A stretch of 64,000 nucleotides of DNA from a virus: IMG/VR virus record IMGVR_UViG_3300021373_002342, positions 28,206-92,205 of that record, one strand, 5' to 3'. Both the position numbers and the translations under genes were made by a program. Below the pieces are notes generated by a model. It was not told where the DNA came from, searched no databases, and worked only from the letters and a program-made list of their open reading frames with translations. How positions within the stretch are numbered: position 1 is the first letter of the stretch; each line of letters starts with the position of its first letter. Below, piece by piece: positions 40,763 through 47,789 of this stretch.

Positions 40763-41240
40763 CTTTAGCCTCAGTAATTAGTCTGTCAAATGTTTCGAGT
40801 GGCATTTTAATACGCACATAGGTGTGTACATGACCAGTGCTTGCTAGTTGATAAGACTTTTTCTTAACTTCTAAATGCTCTCTAATAACAGTATCTTCTA
40901 CAGAGTGCTTTACATAAGTCTGTGTAGTGCGCAGATCATTATTAATGTCTACTTCAGTAAAACTATTTACTGTACCATTAATGCGTTCTGCAAATCCTTT
41001 GACAGCAAATGCATATGCTTGTGCTTCACTTGCTTGTTCATATCTACTTTCGCCCATGCCACATGCATATGCGTAGTCAGTTTTCCAAAACAAGAAACCT
41101 TCAGATCCGATTTGTTCGCAATCTTCATACCAATTAGGATTGGCTTTAGTTTCTCTTACTTCGATTGTTTTCATTGAGCTACACGCACCTAGTCCAATAA
41201 GAAGTGCGCCCAAACTCAATGCCTTAATTGTGCCTTTCAT
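40734..41240 (-). CDS. LPP20-like lipoprotein
   Basis: 168 residues from ATG 41240: GGAGG lies 5-10 nt before it, while the earlier in-frame ATG at 41252 overlaps that ribosome site. Lipobox 'LIGLGAC'; 'NPNWYEDC', 'ACGMGESRYEQASEAQAYAFA' and 'VRIKMP' resemble LPP20 lipoproteins, which in bacteria sometimes accompany CsgG-like genes. Driven by a consensus promoter. Confidence 0.68.
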   Translation of the reverse strand: MKGTIKALSLGALLIGLGACSSMKTIEVRETKANPNWYEDCEQIGSEGFLFWKTDYAYACGMGESRYEQASEAQAYAFAVKGFAERINGTVNSFTEVDINNDLRTTQTYVKHSVEDTVIREHLEVKKKSYQLASTGHVHTYVRIKMPLETFDRLITEAKDATAIASAN

Positions 41241-41271
41241 ATATGCCTCCATTAGGTCATTTAATTTTTAA

Positions 41272-41300
41272 AGTATACAACCACACGTTTACATTGTCAA
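41272..41300 (-). promoter_or_regulatory. Sigma70-type promoter of the lipoprotein operon
   Basis: TTGACA, 17 nt, TATACT, 32 nt before ATG 41240. Confidence 0.75.
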
Positions 41301-41303
41301 CCA

Positions 41304-41822
41304 TTATTTTTCCCATCGGTAAAATATATGATCTTCAATTTCGATTGTTTTAGTTTTAGTTTTAGCCCATGCAGGCATTACATAATCTGCATGGTAGTGA
41401 GTTGCACCTTCGGTAATATCTACTACAGTGATTTCACCTCGTACAACAAGTGCGGCTAAACTATAAATCTCATTATAGACTTTTTGGTCATAGATAGTAT
41501 CAGCCTTGCCATCGCAATACCAACTAAACTGGCAACGATTTCGTACAGGAATCATTTCTCCTGTGCCTTTCCAACTGGGTCGAGTTGGACCTTGTTTTAC
41601 AACTTCACAAACTGTATCAGGATATCTGTCATCTTGAACCCTATTTGATGTAACTGCAATAACTGCTAGTCGTCCAGCGGTTCCCTGTCCACGAGCTTCG
41701 TGATAGACGTTTTGAGCCATACACTCAACTTGTTTTTCTAACCACACGTTGTCTGATGTTTTTGCTTCGTTGACGGGTGATACTGAAAGGATAGTTGTTA
41801 GAATAATTTCAGAAATAGTCAT
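41304..41822 (-). CDS. SleB/CwlJ-type cell-wall hydrolase (candidate endolysin)
   Basis: 172 residues. Short N-terminal hydrophobic segment that could be a signal. 'NVYHEARGQGTAGRLAVIAVTSNRV' holds the catalytic Glu of the SleB family; 'CQFSWYCDG' and 'ATHYHADYVMPAWA' complete the domain. Likely cleaves peptidoglycan during lysis. No holin is identified with certainty nearby. Confidence 0.85.
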   Translation of the reverse strand: MTISEIILTTILSVSPVNEAKTSDNVWLEKQVECMAQNVYHEARGQGTAGRLAVIAVTSNRVQDDRYPDTVCEVVKQGPTRPSWKGTGEMIPVRNRCQFSWYCDGKADTIYDQKVYNEIYSLAALVVRGEITVVDITEGATHYHADYVMPAWAKTKTKTIEIEDHIFYRWEK

Positions 41823-41825
41823 TTG

Positions 41826-42257
41826 TTACCTCCGCATTTTGGCTATTTCTTCAGCCTGTTTTGTTCCTCGCATTACTGGTACTGCGTTTGACTTGTGCAT
41901 TGTAGCAATACCAACAATAAGATCGCCAGTATATTTCATAGGTTCTTTTCTAGTGCCACCACCTGTTGGTATGCTGTTTGTTAGTGATGGATAGTTTGGG
42001 GTTTCACGTTGATAACTTTGATCTCCTTTATAGGGAACAAATTCACGTTTAGTCTTAGGTTTGCTCTCGCCTCTACAATATGCAATATAATCTTCTAGTT
42101 TTTCATACTGAAGATCATGCATATGATTTTTGCGCATTGATTTATTATGTTGACGCCATTGAACAGTGTATTGTTCAATTTGCTTTTGTGTTAGAGGTTT
42201 CTTCTTACGCTTTTTGGTATTGATGGTTGTAAGGCCTCTAGCCAAATGCATAGTCAT
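41826..42257 (-). CDS. Conserved marine-phage protein
   Basis: 143 residues, very basic N-terminus ('LARGLTTINTKKRKKKPLT') as I recall from many marine T4-like phages, function unknown. Its ribosome site AGGAG is part of the 3' arm of the terminator hairpin at 42258-42308, and its promoter lies inside the 5' arm. Confidence 0.65.
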   Translation of the reverse strand: MTMHLARGLTTINTKKRKKKPLTQKQIEQYTVQWRQHNKSMRKNHMHDLQYEKLEDYIAYCRGESKPKTKREFVPYKGDQSYQRETPNYPSLTNSIPTGGGTRKEPMKYTGDLIVGIATMHKSNAVPVMRGTKQAEEIAKMRR

Positions 42258-42308
42258 AAAAAAACTCCTGCTATTTTGTTAATAGTAAAACTATTATAGC
42301 AGGAGTTT
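42258..42308 (-). terminator. Terminator hairpin containing a promoter -10 box and a ribosome site
   Basis: AAACTCCTGCTAT ... ATAGCAGGAGTTT (13 pairs, 21-nt loop) followed by T's up to the ATG at 42257. It should stop read-through from the gene at 42328-42573. The TATAAT box of promoter 42293-42321 lies at the 5' arm, so transcripts starting there lack that arm. Confidence 0.75.
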
Positions 42309-42321
42309 AGTAAGGTGTCAA
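42293..42321 (-). promoter_or_regulatory. Sigma70-type promoter inside a terminator stem
   Basis: TTGACA, 17 nt, TATAAT, perfect consensus; start expected in the hairpin loop. Confidence 0.78.
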
Positions 42322-42327
42322 CCGATT

Positions 42328-42573
42328 TTATGCAAAAACTTTTGCTCTAGAACCGTTTACATCTCTTGCTGATACTGAATATCTAGTCTTGCCAGTTGTA
42401 GCAACGTCAGTATTCACTTTTAAGCCAGCTGCTCTAAATTCGCTCATTCTTGCAGGTAGTTGCTGGATACCGAATCTTGCTTTAGCGTCTGCTGCTGTAA
42501 GAGTCTTACCAGTACCTCTAAGATAATTCTCTAAGAATGTTTTTTGGTTAGTTTTAATTGTAGTAAATGCCAT
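42328..42573 (-). CDS. Small conserved winged-helix-like phage protein
   Basis: 81 residues: 'TFLENYLRGTGKTLTAADAKARFGIQQLPARMSEFRAAGLKV' region gives a helix-turn-helix pattern followed by a beta wing 'GKTRYSVS'. Widely present in marine T4-like phages as I recall, role unknown; DNA binding likely. Flanked by its own promoter and terminator, hence an independent, probably strongly expressed unit. Confidence 0.65.
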   Translation of the reverse strand: MAFTTIKTNQKTFLENYLRGTGKTLTAADAKARFGIQQLPARMSEFRAAGLKVNTDVATTGKTRYSVSARDVNGSRAKVFA

Positions 42574-42628
42574 TTAGGGCCTCCTTTATAAAAATTAATA
42601 AACATACTAATTTTCTTAGTATTCTATT

Positions 42629-42657
42629 ATTATACGGTCGCCCTAATGTATTGTCAA
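42629..42657 (-). promoter_or_regulatory. Sigma70-type promoter
   Basis: TTGACA, 17 nt, TATAAT, followed by a short ATACTAA/TTAGTAT stem in the leader. Confidence 0.78.
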
Positions 42658-43145
42658 CCTTTTTCTTCCATTAATTTTACAGCCGCATCATAATCTTCTT
42701 GTTTGATTACACCTTCGCGCAATAGTTTTGCTCTATTGGCTTCGTGTTTCATTTGCACTTCTTCTTTGCTTCCGCCAAAGTATGCAACTGCATGTCCTTC
42801 TTCAATAAGAATATCTGTAACTTTTGCCCAGCGATCGTGTGTACCATCGTAAACTCTAAAATCACCTAAGATACGTCCGAACTTGCCTTTCATATCTTCG
42901 CCTTTGCGATCTTCTGTGGTAATAAGTTTGCCACCGTTCTTCATAAGTTCCTTTAGTCTTGCCTTTGCGGCTTCACCAAATAGATCTTCTACTTTGTCTC
43001 TTGTTCTCGATTCTGGAGTGTCAATGCCCATAATACGAACACGTTCGTCTTTTAAACATACGCCAAATCCTAGATCAATATCTACATCAACTGTGTCGCC
43101 GTCGACGACTTTTAATACAGTAACATCATACTCGTTTTGTGTCAT
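42654..43145 (-). CDS. Staphylococcal-nuclease-like (thermonuclease) protein
   Basis: 163 residues. 'VLKVVDGDTVDVDIDLGFG' and 'RVRIMGIDTPE' are the SNase core with the calcium Asp and active-site Arg, and a second active-site block lies near 'TEDRKGEDMKGKFGRILGDF'. No signal peptide, so it is a cytoplasmic nuclease, possibly for host DNA or RNA breakdown. A strong palindrome lies in its promoter. Confidence 0.88.
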   Translation of the reverse strand: MTQNEYDVTVLKVVDGDTVDVDIDLGFGVCLKDERVRIMGIDTPESRTRDKVEDLFGEAAKARLKELMKNGGKLITTEDRKGEDMKGKFGRILGDFRVYDGTHDRWAKVTDILIEEGHAVAYFGGSKEEVQMKHEANRAKLLREGVIKQEDYDAAVKLMEEKG

Positions 43146-43160
43146 TTGGATTATCCCCTC

Positions 43161-43189
43161 TAAATAATATGCCCATATTATTTAGTCAA
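43161..43189 (-). promoter_or_regulatory. Promoter with an 11-bp palindromic operator-like repeat
   Basis: TTGACT, 17 nt, TATTTA. The whole interval 43161-43184 is TAAATAATATG-CC-CATATTATTTA (plus strand), a perfect 11-bp inverted repeat covering the -10 box. Confidence 0.55.
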
Positions 43190-43218
43190 AAATAAAGGGG
43201 CAAGTTTCCCTGCCCCTT
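43189..43218 (-). terminator. Intrinsic terminator after the exported protein gene
   Basis: AAGGGGCA-GGGAAACT-TGCCCCTT then TATTTTT on the minus strand. The T-run runs into the -35 box of the nuclease promoter. Confidence 0.85.
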
Positions 43219-43245
43219 GACACCGCTTTGTTCTGTGTGCTTATC

Positions 43246-43641
43246 TTAGAACGAGAATGTAGCTGTTGCTGTGATCTCGCCACGCTCTTCTGCTTCTAGG
43301 TCATATGATGTGCCTAGTTCTAGTTCTACATTGTCCATCATTGCTGGTACATATGTTGCACCAAACTTTAGTGTTGGTAGAGTGTCGAACTCGTCACCCA
43401 GTGTGAAACCACCATCGTTGTCCCATACTGATAGAGTTGTGTCAGCTGTTAGGCTTAGTGGACCGTCAACCATTGGTTGCCACTCTAGTTCTGGTGTGAT
43501 TGTTAGTGTAGTTGCTTCTGCATCAAACTTGTGCTCTGCTACTACGTCTGTGTTTAGCGCCAAACCTGGAACTGGTAAGTCCATGGCTGTCGCTGATGTT
43601 GCAGCCATTGCGGCTACCATTGCTAATACTGCTGTACGCAT
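43246..43641 (-). CDS. Small exported beta-barrel-like protein
   Basis: 131 residues: signal peptide (about 1-19, 'MAATSATA' site), then amphipathic strands ending in Phe ('ITATATFSF'), as in outer-membrane barrels. Flanked by its own promoter and terminator. Relatives occur in marine phages; role unknown, possibly outer-membrane alteration. Confidence 0.62.
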   Translation of the reverse strand: MRTAVLAMVAAMAATSATAMDLPVPGLALNTDVVAEHKFDAEATTLTITPELEWQPMVDGPLSLTADTTLSVWDNDGGFTLGDEFDTLPTLKFGATYVPAMMDNVELELGTSYDLEAEERGEITATATFSF

Positions 43642-43714
43642 TCATAAATTTCCTTATTATTATTATTTTGATATGAGCGGAGGGTTTTTGTTTGCTCACA
43701 ATATTAGTTATCTT

Positions 43715-43744
43715 ATTCTAACACAAAATTTACAGATGCGACAA
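43715..43744 (-). promoter_or_regulatory. Probable sigma70-type promoter
   Basis: TTGTCG, 18 nt, TAGAAT before the exported protein gene at 43641. Confidence 0.45.
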
Positions 43745-43747
43745 CCA

Positions 43748-43781
43748 TAAAAAAAGAGTGCGGCATTTCTGCAACACTCTT
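43748..43781 (-). terminator. Intrinsic terminator
   Basis: AAGAGTG ... CACTCTT stem followed by seven T on the minus strand, after the gene at 43802-44404. Confidence 0.85.
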
Positions 43782-43801
43782 ATTCTACGTTTTAATTTAA
43801 A

Positions 43802-44404
43802 TTAAAACTTTACAGCAAAAGCCACTAGTGCTTCTCTGTCTACTTTGTTAAAGTCCGCATCCATTGTTTGCATTACTGCTACTGAAACTACAGTGTTTGA
43901 TGTAACGCTGAACCTTGTGCCAACTTTTCCATAACTGTCTGACTTACGAAAATCTAGAAAATTTCCATCATCTGATTTGAAGTCATAACCTAATTCGACA
44001 AAAGGAACTAAGACTGAAATGTTTCTTAATTCAATTCCTGCATATGGACTAAGCAATAGTTCACTACCGTCAATTGAATCGCCAAAGTCGAAATGTGCTT
44101 CTGCTGCACCATATCCTGTAAAAGCACCTAATGGAACTTCACCGCGTGTTGACACGTTGATACGGTAATCCTGTACACTGTTGTCATCAATAATTTGAAC
44201 GCCAACATTTACAGGTCTGTTTACTGTGAATACACCTAGCCTACGTGAGTCTGCTGAAAAATCACGAGAAGCGCCTGTACCAAGCGACACTCCAAATTTT
44301 TCACCATGAGCTGACACATATACTCCGGTATTATCAAAGTCGTCTGCTAAAGCAGAAGTAGTTAGGCCAAAAAACAAGCCTAATGCTAATATAATATTTC
44401 TCAT
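43802..44404 (-). CDS. Exported outer-membrane-like protein
   Basis: 200 residues from ATG 44404: signal peptide (about 1-20, 'LTTSALA' site), alternating strands and terminal Phe ('LVAFAVKF'), the mark of outer-membrane barrels. The longer frame to 44434 would remove the normal signal-peptide start. Independent unit with terminator. Function unknown. Confidence 0.62.
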   Translation of the reverse strand: MRNIILALGLFFGLTTSALADDFDNTGVYVSAHGEKFGVSLGTGASRDFSADSRRLGVFTVNRPVNVGVQIIDDNSVQDYRINVSTRGEVPLGAFTGYGAAEAHFDFGDSIDGSELLLSPYAGIELRNISVLVPFVELGYDFKSDDGNFLDFRKSDSYGKVGTRFSVTSNTVVSVAVMQTMDADFNKVDREALVAFAVKF

Positions 44405-44488
44405 TTTATTATTTCCTTTATTTTTGTTTGCCACCTGGCAAACACAATACTTACTTATGATGGATAACTATTTTTATGTTTAATTCTG

Positions 44489-44518
44489 GCAGAAAAGAAA
44501 AGCACCCGAAGGTGCTTT
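44489..44518 (-). terminator. Intrinsic terminator of the tmRNA transcript
   Basis: AAAGCACC-TTCG-GGTGCTTT with a UUCG tetraloop, then TCTTTTCT. Confidence 0.88.
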
Positions 44519-44524
44519 CCTGCT

Positions 44525-44672
44525 ATTTTTGGTAACAAGGTATAACTACCCCGTAGCGATCACGCCGCTAATGCAAAGTTTTCGTTTGCGTTTGTTTTGT
44601 TTCTTGCGTTAACCGAGCTTGCGCCGGACAACTCCACTCATCTATGCCGTGTATCGATCCTAGTTCGCCCCC
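44525..44672 (-). ncRNA. ssrA: tmRNA, coding piece of a circularly permuted ssrA
   Basis: The 5' end GGGGGCG (44672-44666) pairs with CGCCTCC of the acceptor piece, with the G3-U70 alanine determinant. A short tag frame ends GCA AAC GAA AAC TTT GCA TTA GCG GCG TGA (44589-44560), encoding ANENFALAA-stop, close to the classic ANDENYALAA tag. The frame is open back to GCA at 44607, giving up to 15 codons. The tag C-terminus ALAA is a ClpXP/ClpAP signal. The 3' boundary is approximate. Confidence 0.9.
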
Positions 44673-44684
44673 ATCATAAAAACA

Positions 44685-44813
44685 CTATCCACAACACTTT
44701 GGCTTTTGTCTGCCTGCTCTCCAAGCACGGAAATCAATAACCCATTTCGTCACACACATTCCTAGTAGTGCGGCTAAACTTGTGTATTGTATTCCTGTCC
44801 AAATTAATGCCAT
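44685..44813 (-). CDS. 42-residue membrane peptide encoded inside the tmRNA intervening segment
   Basis: ATG 44813 with AAGGACAC upstream, ending TAG 44685. Residues 2-24 are hydrophobic, then 'WRAGRQKPKCCG'. It lies wholly between the acceptor 3' end and the coding 5' end of the permuted tmRNA, a segment normally cut out and discarded. Codon usage and ribosome site look genuine, but translation is unproven. Confidence 0.55.
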   Translation of the reverse strand: MALIWTGIQYTSLAALLGMCVTKWVIDFRAWRAGRQKPKCCG

Positions 44814-44826
44814 TATAGTGTCCTTA

Positions 44827-44887
44827 TGGTGGAGGCGCCGGGTACCGCCCCCGGGTCTACTCCGTCGTCAAATTGCTTCAACATTGT
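44827..44887 (-). ncRNA. ssrA: tmRNA, acceptor piece of a circularly permuted ssrA
   Basis: T arm CCGGG-GGCGGTA-CCCGG (44838-44854), acceptor strand CGCCTCC, A discriminator and encoded CCA ending at 44827. Transcribed before the coding piece, as in two-piece tmRNAs of alphaproteobacteria. The T loop is not the usual TTCRANY. The 5' end is taken from the promoter position. Confidence 0.88.
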
Positions 44888-44893
44888 ATATTA

Positions 44894-44923
44894 TTTATAA
44901 CACACTCAGACCGAGTAAGTCAA
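44894..44923 (-). promoter_or_regulatory. Sigma70-type promoter of the tmRNA
   Basis: TTGACT, 18 nt, TATAAA, lying entirely within the last codons and stop of the gene at 44895-45209. Confidence 0.65.
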
Positions 44924-45209
44924 GTTCTAATTCTTCTTGTTCTTTAGATTTTTTACCTGGTCGAATAGGTTCTAACCAAGTGTCTGCAATATATGCTCTA
45001 GGGCTCGGTCCTAGTTGAATGTCTAAATCTTCTGCTTCAATCCACCAATAGTGATCTGATACTAATGCTTGACATACTACACCTCTAAAGGCAAACTGTG
45101 AACCCTGTTGAAACTTTCCAATATACTCTGCTACTTTAACAATTCGTCCTACATTGCTAGGATTCATAGAGTATATTATTTTTGCTACATCACCTTTGTT
45201 ACACTTCAT
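44895..45209 (-). CDS. Hypothetical phage protein
   Basis: 104 residues, SH3/KOW-like beta pattern at the N-terminus ('KGDVAKIIYSMNPSNVGRIVKV'), 'WWIEAEDLDIQ' later. Unknown function. Its last codons contain the tmRNA promoter. Confidence 0.55.
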   Translation of the reverse strand: MKCNKGDVAKIIYSMNPSNVGRIVKVAEYIGKFQQGSQFAFRGVVCQALVSDHYWWIEAEDLDIQLGPSPRAYIADTWLEPIRPGKKSKEQEELELDLLGLSVL

Positions 45210-45438
45210 TCTTTTTTATTTTATTACTTTCATGTTTTATTAGTAGTGCATTGACTTCATCTGTTTTACGCAACCAACCGTCTTCATCTACTATGTAAAC
45301 ATCACCTGGGCTATATAAGACGGTCTTGTCAGGAATTTTATTACCATCCTTATCAAAGCCCATTACTTCTCCGGGCCAGTCGCCTTCTACTCTAAATCTA
45401 TTTAATCCGCTATGTACCGTATAATCTATCCAAAACAT
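45199..45438 (-). CDS. Small hypothetical phage protein
   Basis: 79 residues, beta-rich ('DKTVLYSPGDVYIVDEDGWL'), basic tail. Overlaps SHMT by one nt and the next gene by 11 nt. Confidence 0.5.
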   Translation of the reverse strand: MFWIDYTVHSGLNRFRVEGDWPGEVMGFDKDGNKIPDKTVLYSPGDVYIVDEDGWLRKTDEVNALLIKHESNKIKKNEV

Positions 45439-46577
45439 TAACTCAATATATCAGCGATACGATGTGCTAATTTATTAAACCACATTTTATCGTGTCCTTT
45501 TGTTGTCTCTGCGGCTGTGCCTATTCTAATACCGCTTGTTTCGACAAAAGAACGTGGATCATTTGGCACACCGTTTTTATTGACAGTGATGCCGTTTTCT
45601 TCTAGTAAGTCAGCGGCTTCTCTGCCACTGTATTTACTACTAGACAAGTCCATAAGAATTATATGCGAATCAGTACCTCCTGTGAGTATTTTGATGCCAC
45701 GCTCGTTAAACACTGCACACATTTCTTGTGCATTATCAACAACACGGCATGCATAATGACGGAAGTCAGGGTCATTTGCTTCTACAAATGCTTGTGCTTT
45801 GGCAGCAATAATGTTCATTAGTGGACCGCCTTGTGTTCCTGGAAAGATTGCTGAATTAATTTTCTTTGTATAGGCTGCATTGTTCCAAAGAATAATACCG
45901 CCACGTGGGCCTCTTAGAGTTTTATGTGTAGTTGATGTAACAAAATCTGCATAAGGTATAGGACTTGGATATGCATGTCCTGCAACAAGACCCGAGTAAT
46001 GTGCCATGTCAACTAATAGATAAGCACCTACATGATCTGCAATTACTCTAAATGCTTCCCAATCAATTTGTCTTGGATATGCACTTGCACCAGCGACAAT
46101 CATTTTAGGTTTAACTTCAACTGCTTGTTTCATTATAGCATCATAGTCTAGCCAACCTGCTTCGTCTACACCATAGTGATGTGCTTCATAAACTTTACCA
46201 GAAATATTTACAGGTGCACCATGGCTTAAATGGCCGCCGCTTGCTAGATCCATTCCAAGTATACGATCGCCTGGCTTTAAAAATGCAAGATAAATTGCAG
46301 TGTTTGCATTGGCTCCACAGTGAGGTTGGACGTTAGCAAACTCACATTCATATATTTCTTTAAGTTGATCTATTGCAAATTGCTCAATTTCGTCCATATG
46401 CTCGCAGCCGTTGTAATAACGCTTGCCTGGATAACCTTCTGCATACTTGTTAGTAAACACTGAACCACATAGATTCATTACACTATGGCTTGCAAAGTTT
46501 TCACTTGCAATTAATTCAATAGTAGAATGTTGCCTGTCTACTTCTCTATCTAAAATTTCGTATATTCGTTTATCCAT
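45438..46577 (-). CDS. glyA: Serine hydroxymethyltransferase
   Basis: 379 residues from ATG 46577 (TAATG overlap). 'IELIASENFAS', 'NKYAEGYPGKRYY', 'VQPHCGANAN' and the PLP-lysine site 'TSTTHKTLRGPRGG' are all present. It converts serine and THF to glycine and methylene-THF, feeding thymidylate and purine synthesis. About 35 residues shorter than typical bacterial SHMT, mostly at the C-terminus. Uncommon in phages. Confidence 0.93.
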   Translation of the reverse strand: MDKRIYEILDREVDRQHSTIELIASENFASHSVMNLCGSVFTNKYAEGYPGKRYYNGCEHMDEIEQFAIDQLKEIYECEFANVQPHCGANANTAIYLAFLKPGDRILGMDLASGGHLSHGAPVNISGKVYEAHHYGVDEAGWLDYDAIMKQAVEVKPKMIVAGASAYPRQIDWEAFRVIADHVGAYLLVDMAHYSGLVAGHAYPSPIPYADFVTSTTHKTLRGPRGGIILWNNAAYTKKINSAIFPGTQGGPLMNIIAAKAQAFVEANDPDFRHYACRVVDNAQEMCAVFNERGIKILTGGTDSHIILMDLSSSKYSGREAADLLEENGITVNKNGVPNDPRSFVETSGIRIGTAAETTKGHDKMWFNKLAHRIADILS

Positions 46578-46786
46578 TACCAAATTCCTAAAGTTTTACT
46601 GTTACCAAGGATAATCATTACACAAGTAACTATGTGAAGCACTATCCAAAAGGTGCGAAAAGCCAGTGCCTTCTTTACATCCTTTTGAGATATAGGAAGG
46701 AATTCTGGCTTATCGTCGTCTGTTATGCCTATGGGCATACCAACGGTTCGTGCCCAAGTTTTGAGCCAACGCCGTTGCCCGCTCAT
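46577..46786 (-). CDS. Small conserved membrane protein
   Basis: 69 residues. 'WARTVGMPIGITDDDKPEF' then a C-terminal membrane helix 'TFWIVLHIVTCVMIILGN'. Conserved in marine T4-like phages as I recall. Overlaps both neighbouring genes by start/stop fusion. Confidence 0.62.
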   Translation of the reverse strand: MSGQRRWLKTWARTVGMPIGITDDDKPEFLPISQKDVKKALAFRTFWIVLHIVTCVMIILGNSKTLGIW

Positions 46787-46962
46787 TACATAGAGTTCTT
46801 TTTATCTTGAATTTCTTTGCGGCGTTCTTTTGTAAGTTTGCCAAGATCGCCTAGAGCTTTACGAGCTCTTGCGGCTGCTGCCTTTACACCTTTTTCTTCA
46901 AAAGTTGCGTGTTCAGCAAGATAGTTATTGTACGCCTGTACAATTTCTTCATGGTTTGACAT
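46786..46962 (-). CDS. Small basic histone-H1-like phage protein
   Basis: 58 codons from ATG 46962 (GGAG upstream). Helical, Ala and Lys rich: 'EKGVKAAAARARKALGDLGKL'. Similar small proteins are widespread in T4-like marine phages; DNA binding suspected. TAATG overlap with the next gene. Confidence 0.62.
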   Translation of the reverse strand: MSNHEEIVQAYNNYLAEHATFEEKGVKAAAARARKALGDLGKLTKERRKEIQDKKNSM

Positions 46963-46975
46963 ATTTTTTCTCCTA

Positions 46976-47242
46976 TTAATTACCTACAAATACGTTTTCA
47001 CTGCCTGTGGCAGCATGGCCACATGTAGCAGTATCATCAGCATTGCATACTGCAATACCGCCTACAAAAACATTTTTAGAACCTGCTGTCATAGTAGGAG
47101 AATTGTGAGGCGCATCGCCGTGACTTGCGACTGAATCGCCGTTGACAATGACCTTTTCTCCGTTAGCATATACAGTAGTTTGACTCGGAATTAAATCTCC
47201 GCCTGCTGTATCGTTATCTCTGCAGATTCCTGTTTTTGACAT
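46976..47242 (-). CDS. PAAR-repeat tail-spike tip protein
   Basis: 88 residues with the PAAR pattern: 'VNGDSVASHGDAPH', 'AGSKNVFVGG' and 'CGHAATGSENVFVGN', giving His/Cys residues for zinc at the tip. T4 gp5.4 is the analogue, sharpening the tail spike. Two nearly repeated 'GSxNVFVGx' strands are visible. Confidence 0.82.
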   Translation of the reverse strand: MSKTGICRDNDTAGGDLIPSQTTVYANGEKVIVNGDSVASHGDAPHNSPTMTAGSKNVFVGGIAVCNADDTATCGHAATGSENVFVGN

Positions 47243-47526
47243 TAAGTTACAATACCTGTAGTTTGGGTTGTATATGATTTAGCAACATCATCGGCTGTTT
47301 TCATAACACACGATACTGCTGCTTTTTTAATGAGTACAGGACTATCTGCACTTACAGAAAACATAAACGGTGCAAGTCCAAGTCCATCTGTTGTTTGAAC
47401 TAGCATCATTGGTTTATGCATTTTGTATCCATTTTCTTCATCTTCCAGACGACCTACAACTTCTTCGCCTGACAATAGTTTTAGTGAGACTGTGTCTCCA
47501 ATTTTATAAGGGGTTTCTATAATCAT
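47242..47526 (-). CDS. Sm-like beta-barrel phage protein
   Basis: 94 residues. 'VSLKLLSGEEVVGRLEDEENGYKMHKPMMLVQ' region resembles an LSm/Hfq-like barrel. Found next to PAAR-type genes in marine phages as I recall; role unknown. Confidence 0.55.
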   Translation of the reverse strand: MIIETPYKIGDTVSLKLLSGEEVVGRLEDEENGYKMHKPMMLVQTTDGLGLAPFMFSVSADSPVLIKKAAVSCVMKTADDVAKSYTTQTTGIVT

Positions 47527-47789
47527 GTTCCTACGCTATATCCTGTACCGTTAAAACCTGTGTCTTCACAATACTTTATTAGTTCGTTATATCCGCCAAT
47601 GGATTGACCATTGATTAATATTTGCGGTACACTTCTTGCATTTGGTACAGACTCTAAGAGATCTTCTCTTGTCCATCCATCGCCAATTTTACGAACTTCG
47701 TAAGTTAAGTGTAAAGAGTTTAGTTTTGCTTTTGCTTTATCACAAAACGGACAGTTATCTTTAGACCATACTACAATGTTTGTTGTCAT
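47523..47789 (-). CDS. Glutaredoxin
   Basis: 88 residues with the 'CPFC' active site, 'RSVPQILINGQSIGG' (cis-Pro and glutathione-site motif). It supplies electrons to the phage ribonucleotide reductase encoded directly upstream (4-nt overlap), and possibly to the phage peroxiredoxin. Confidence 0.92.
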   Translation of the reverse strand: MTTNIVVWSKDNCPFCDKAKAKLNSLHLTYEVRKIGDGWTREDLLESVPNARSVPQILINGQSIGGYNELIKYCEDTGFNGTGYSVGT

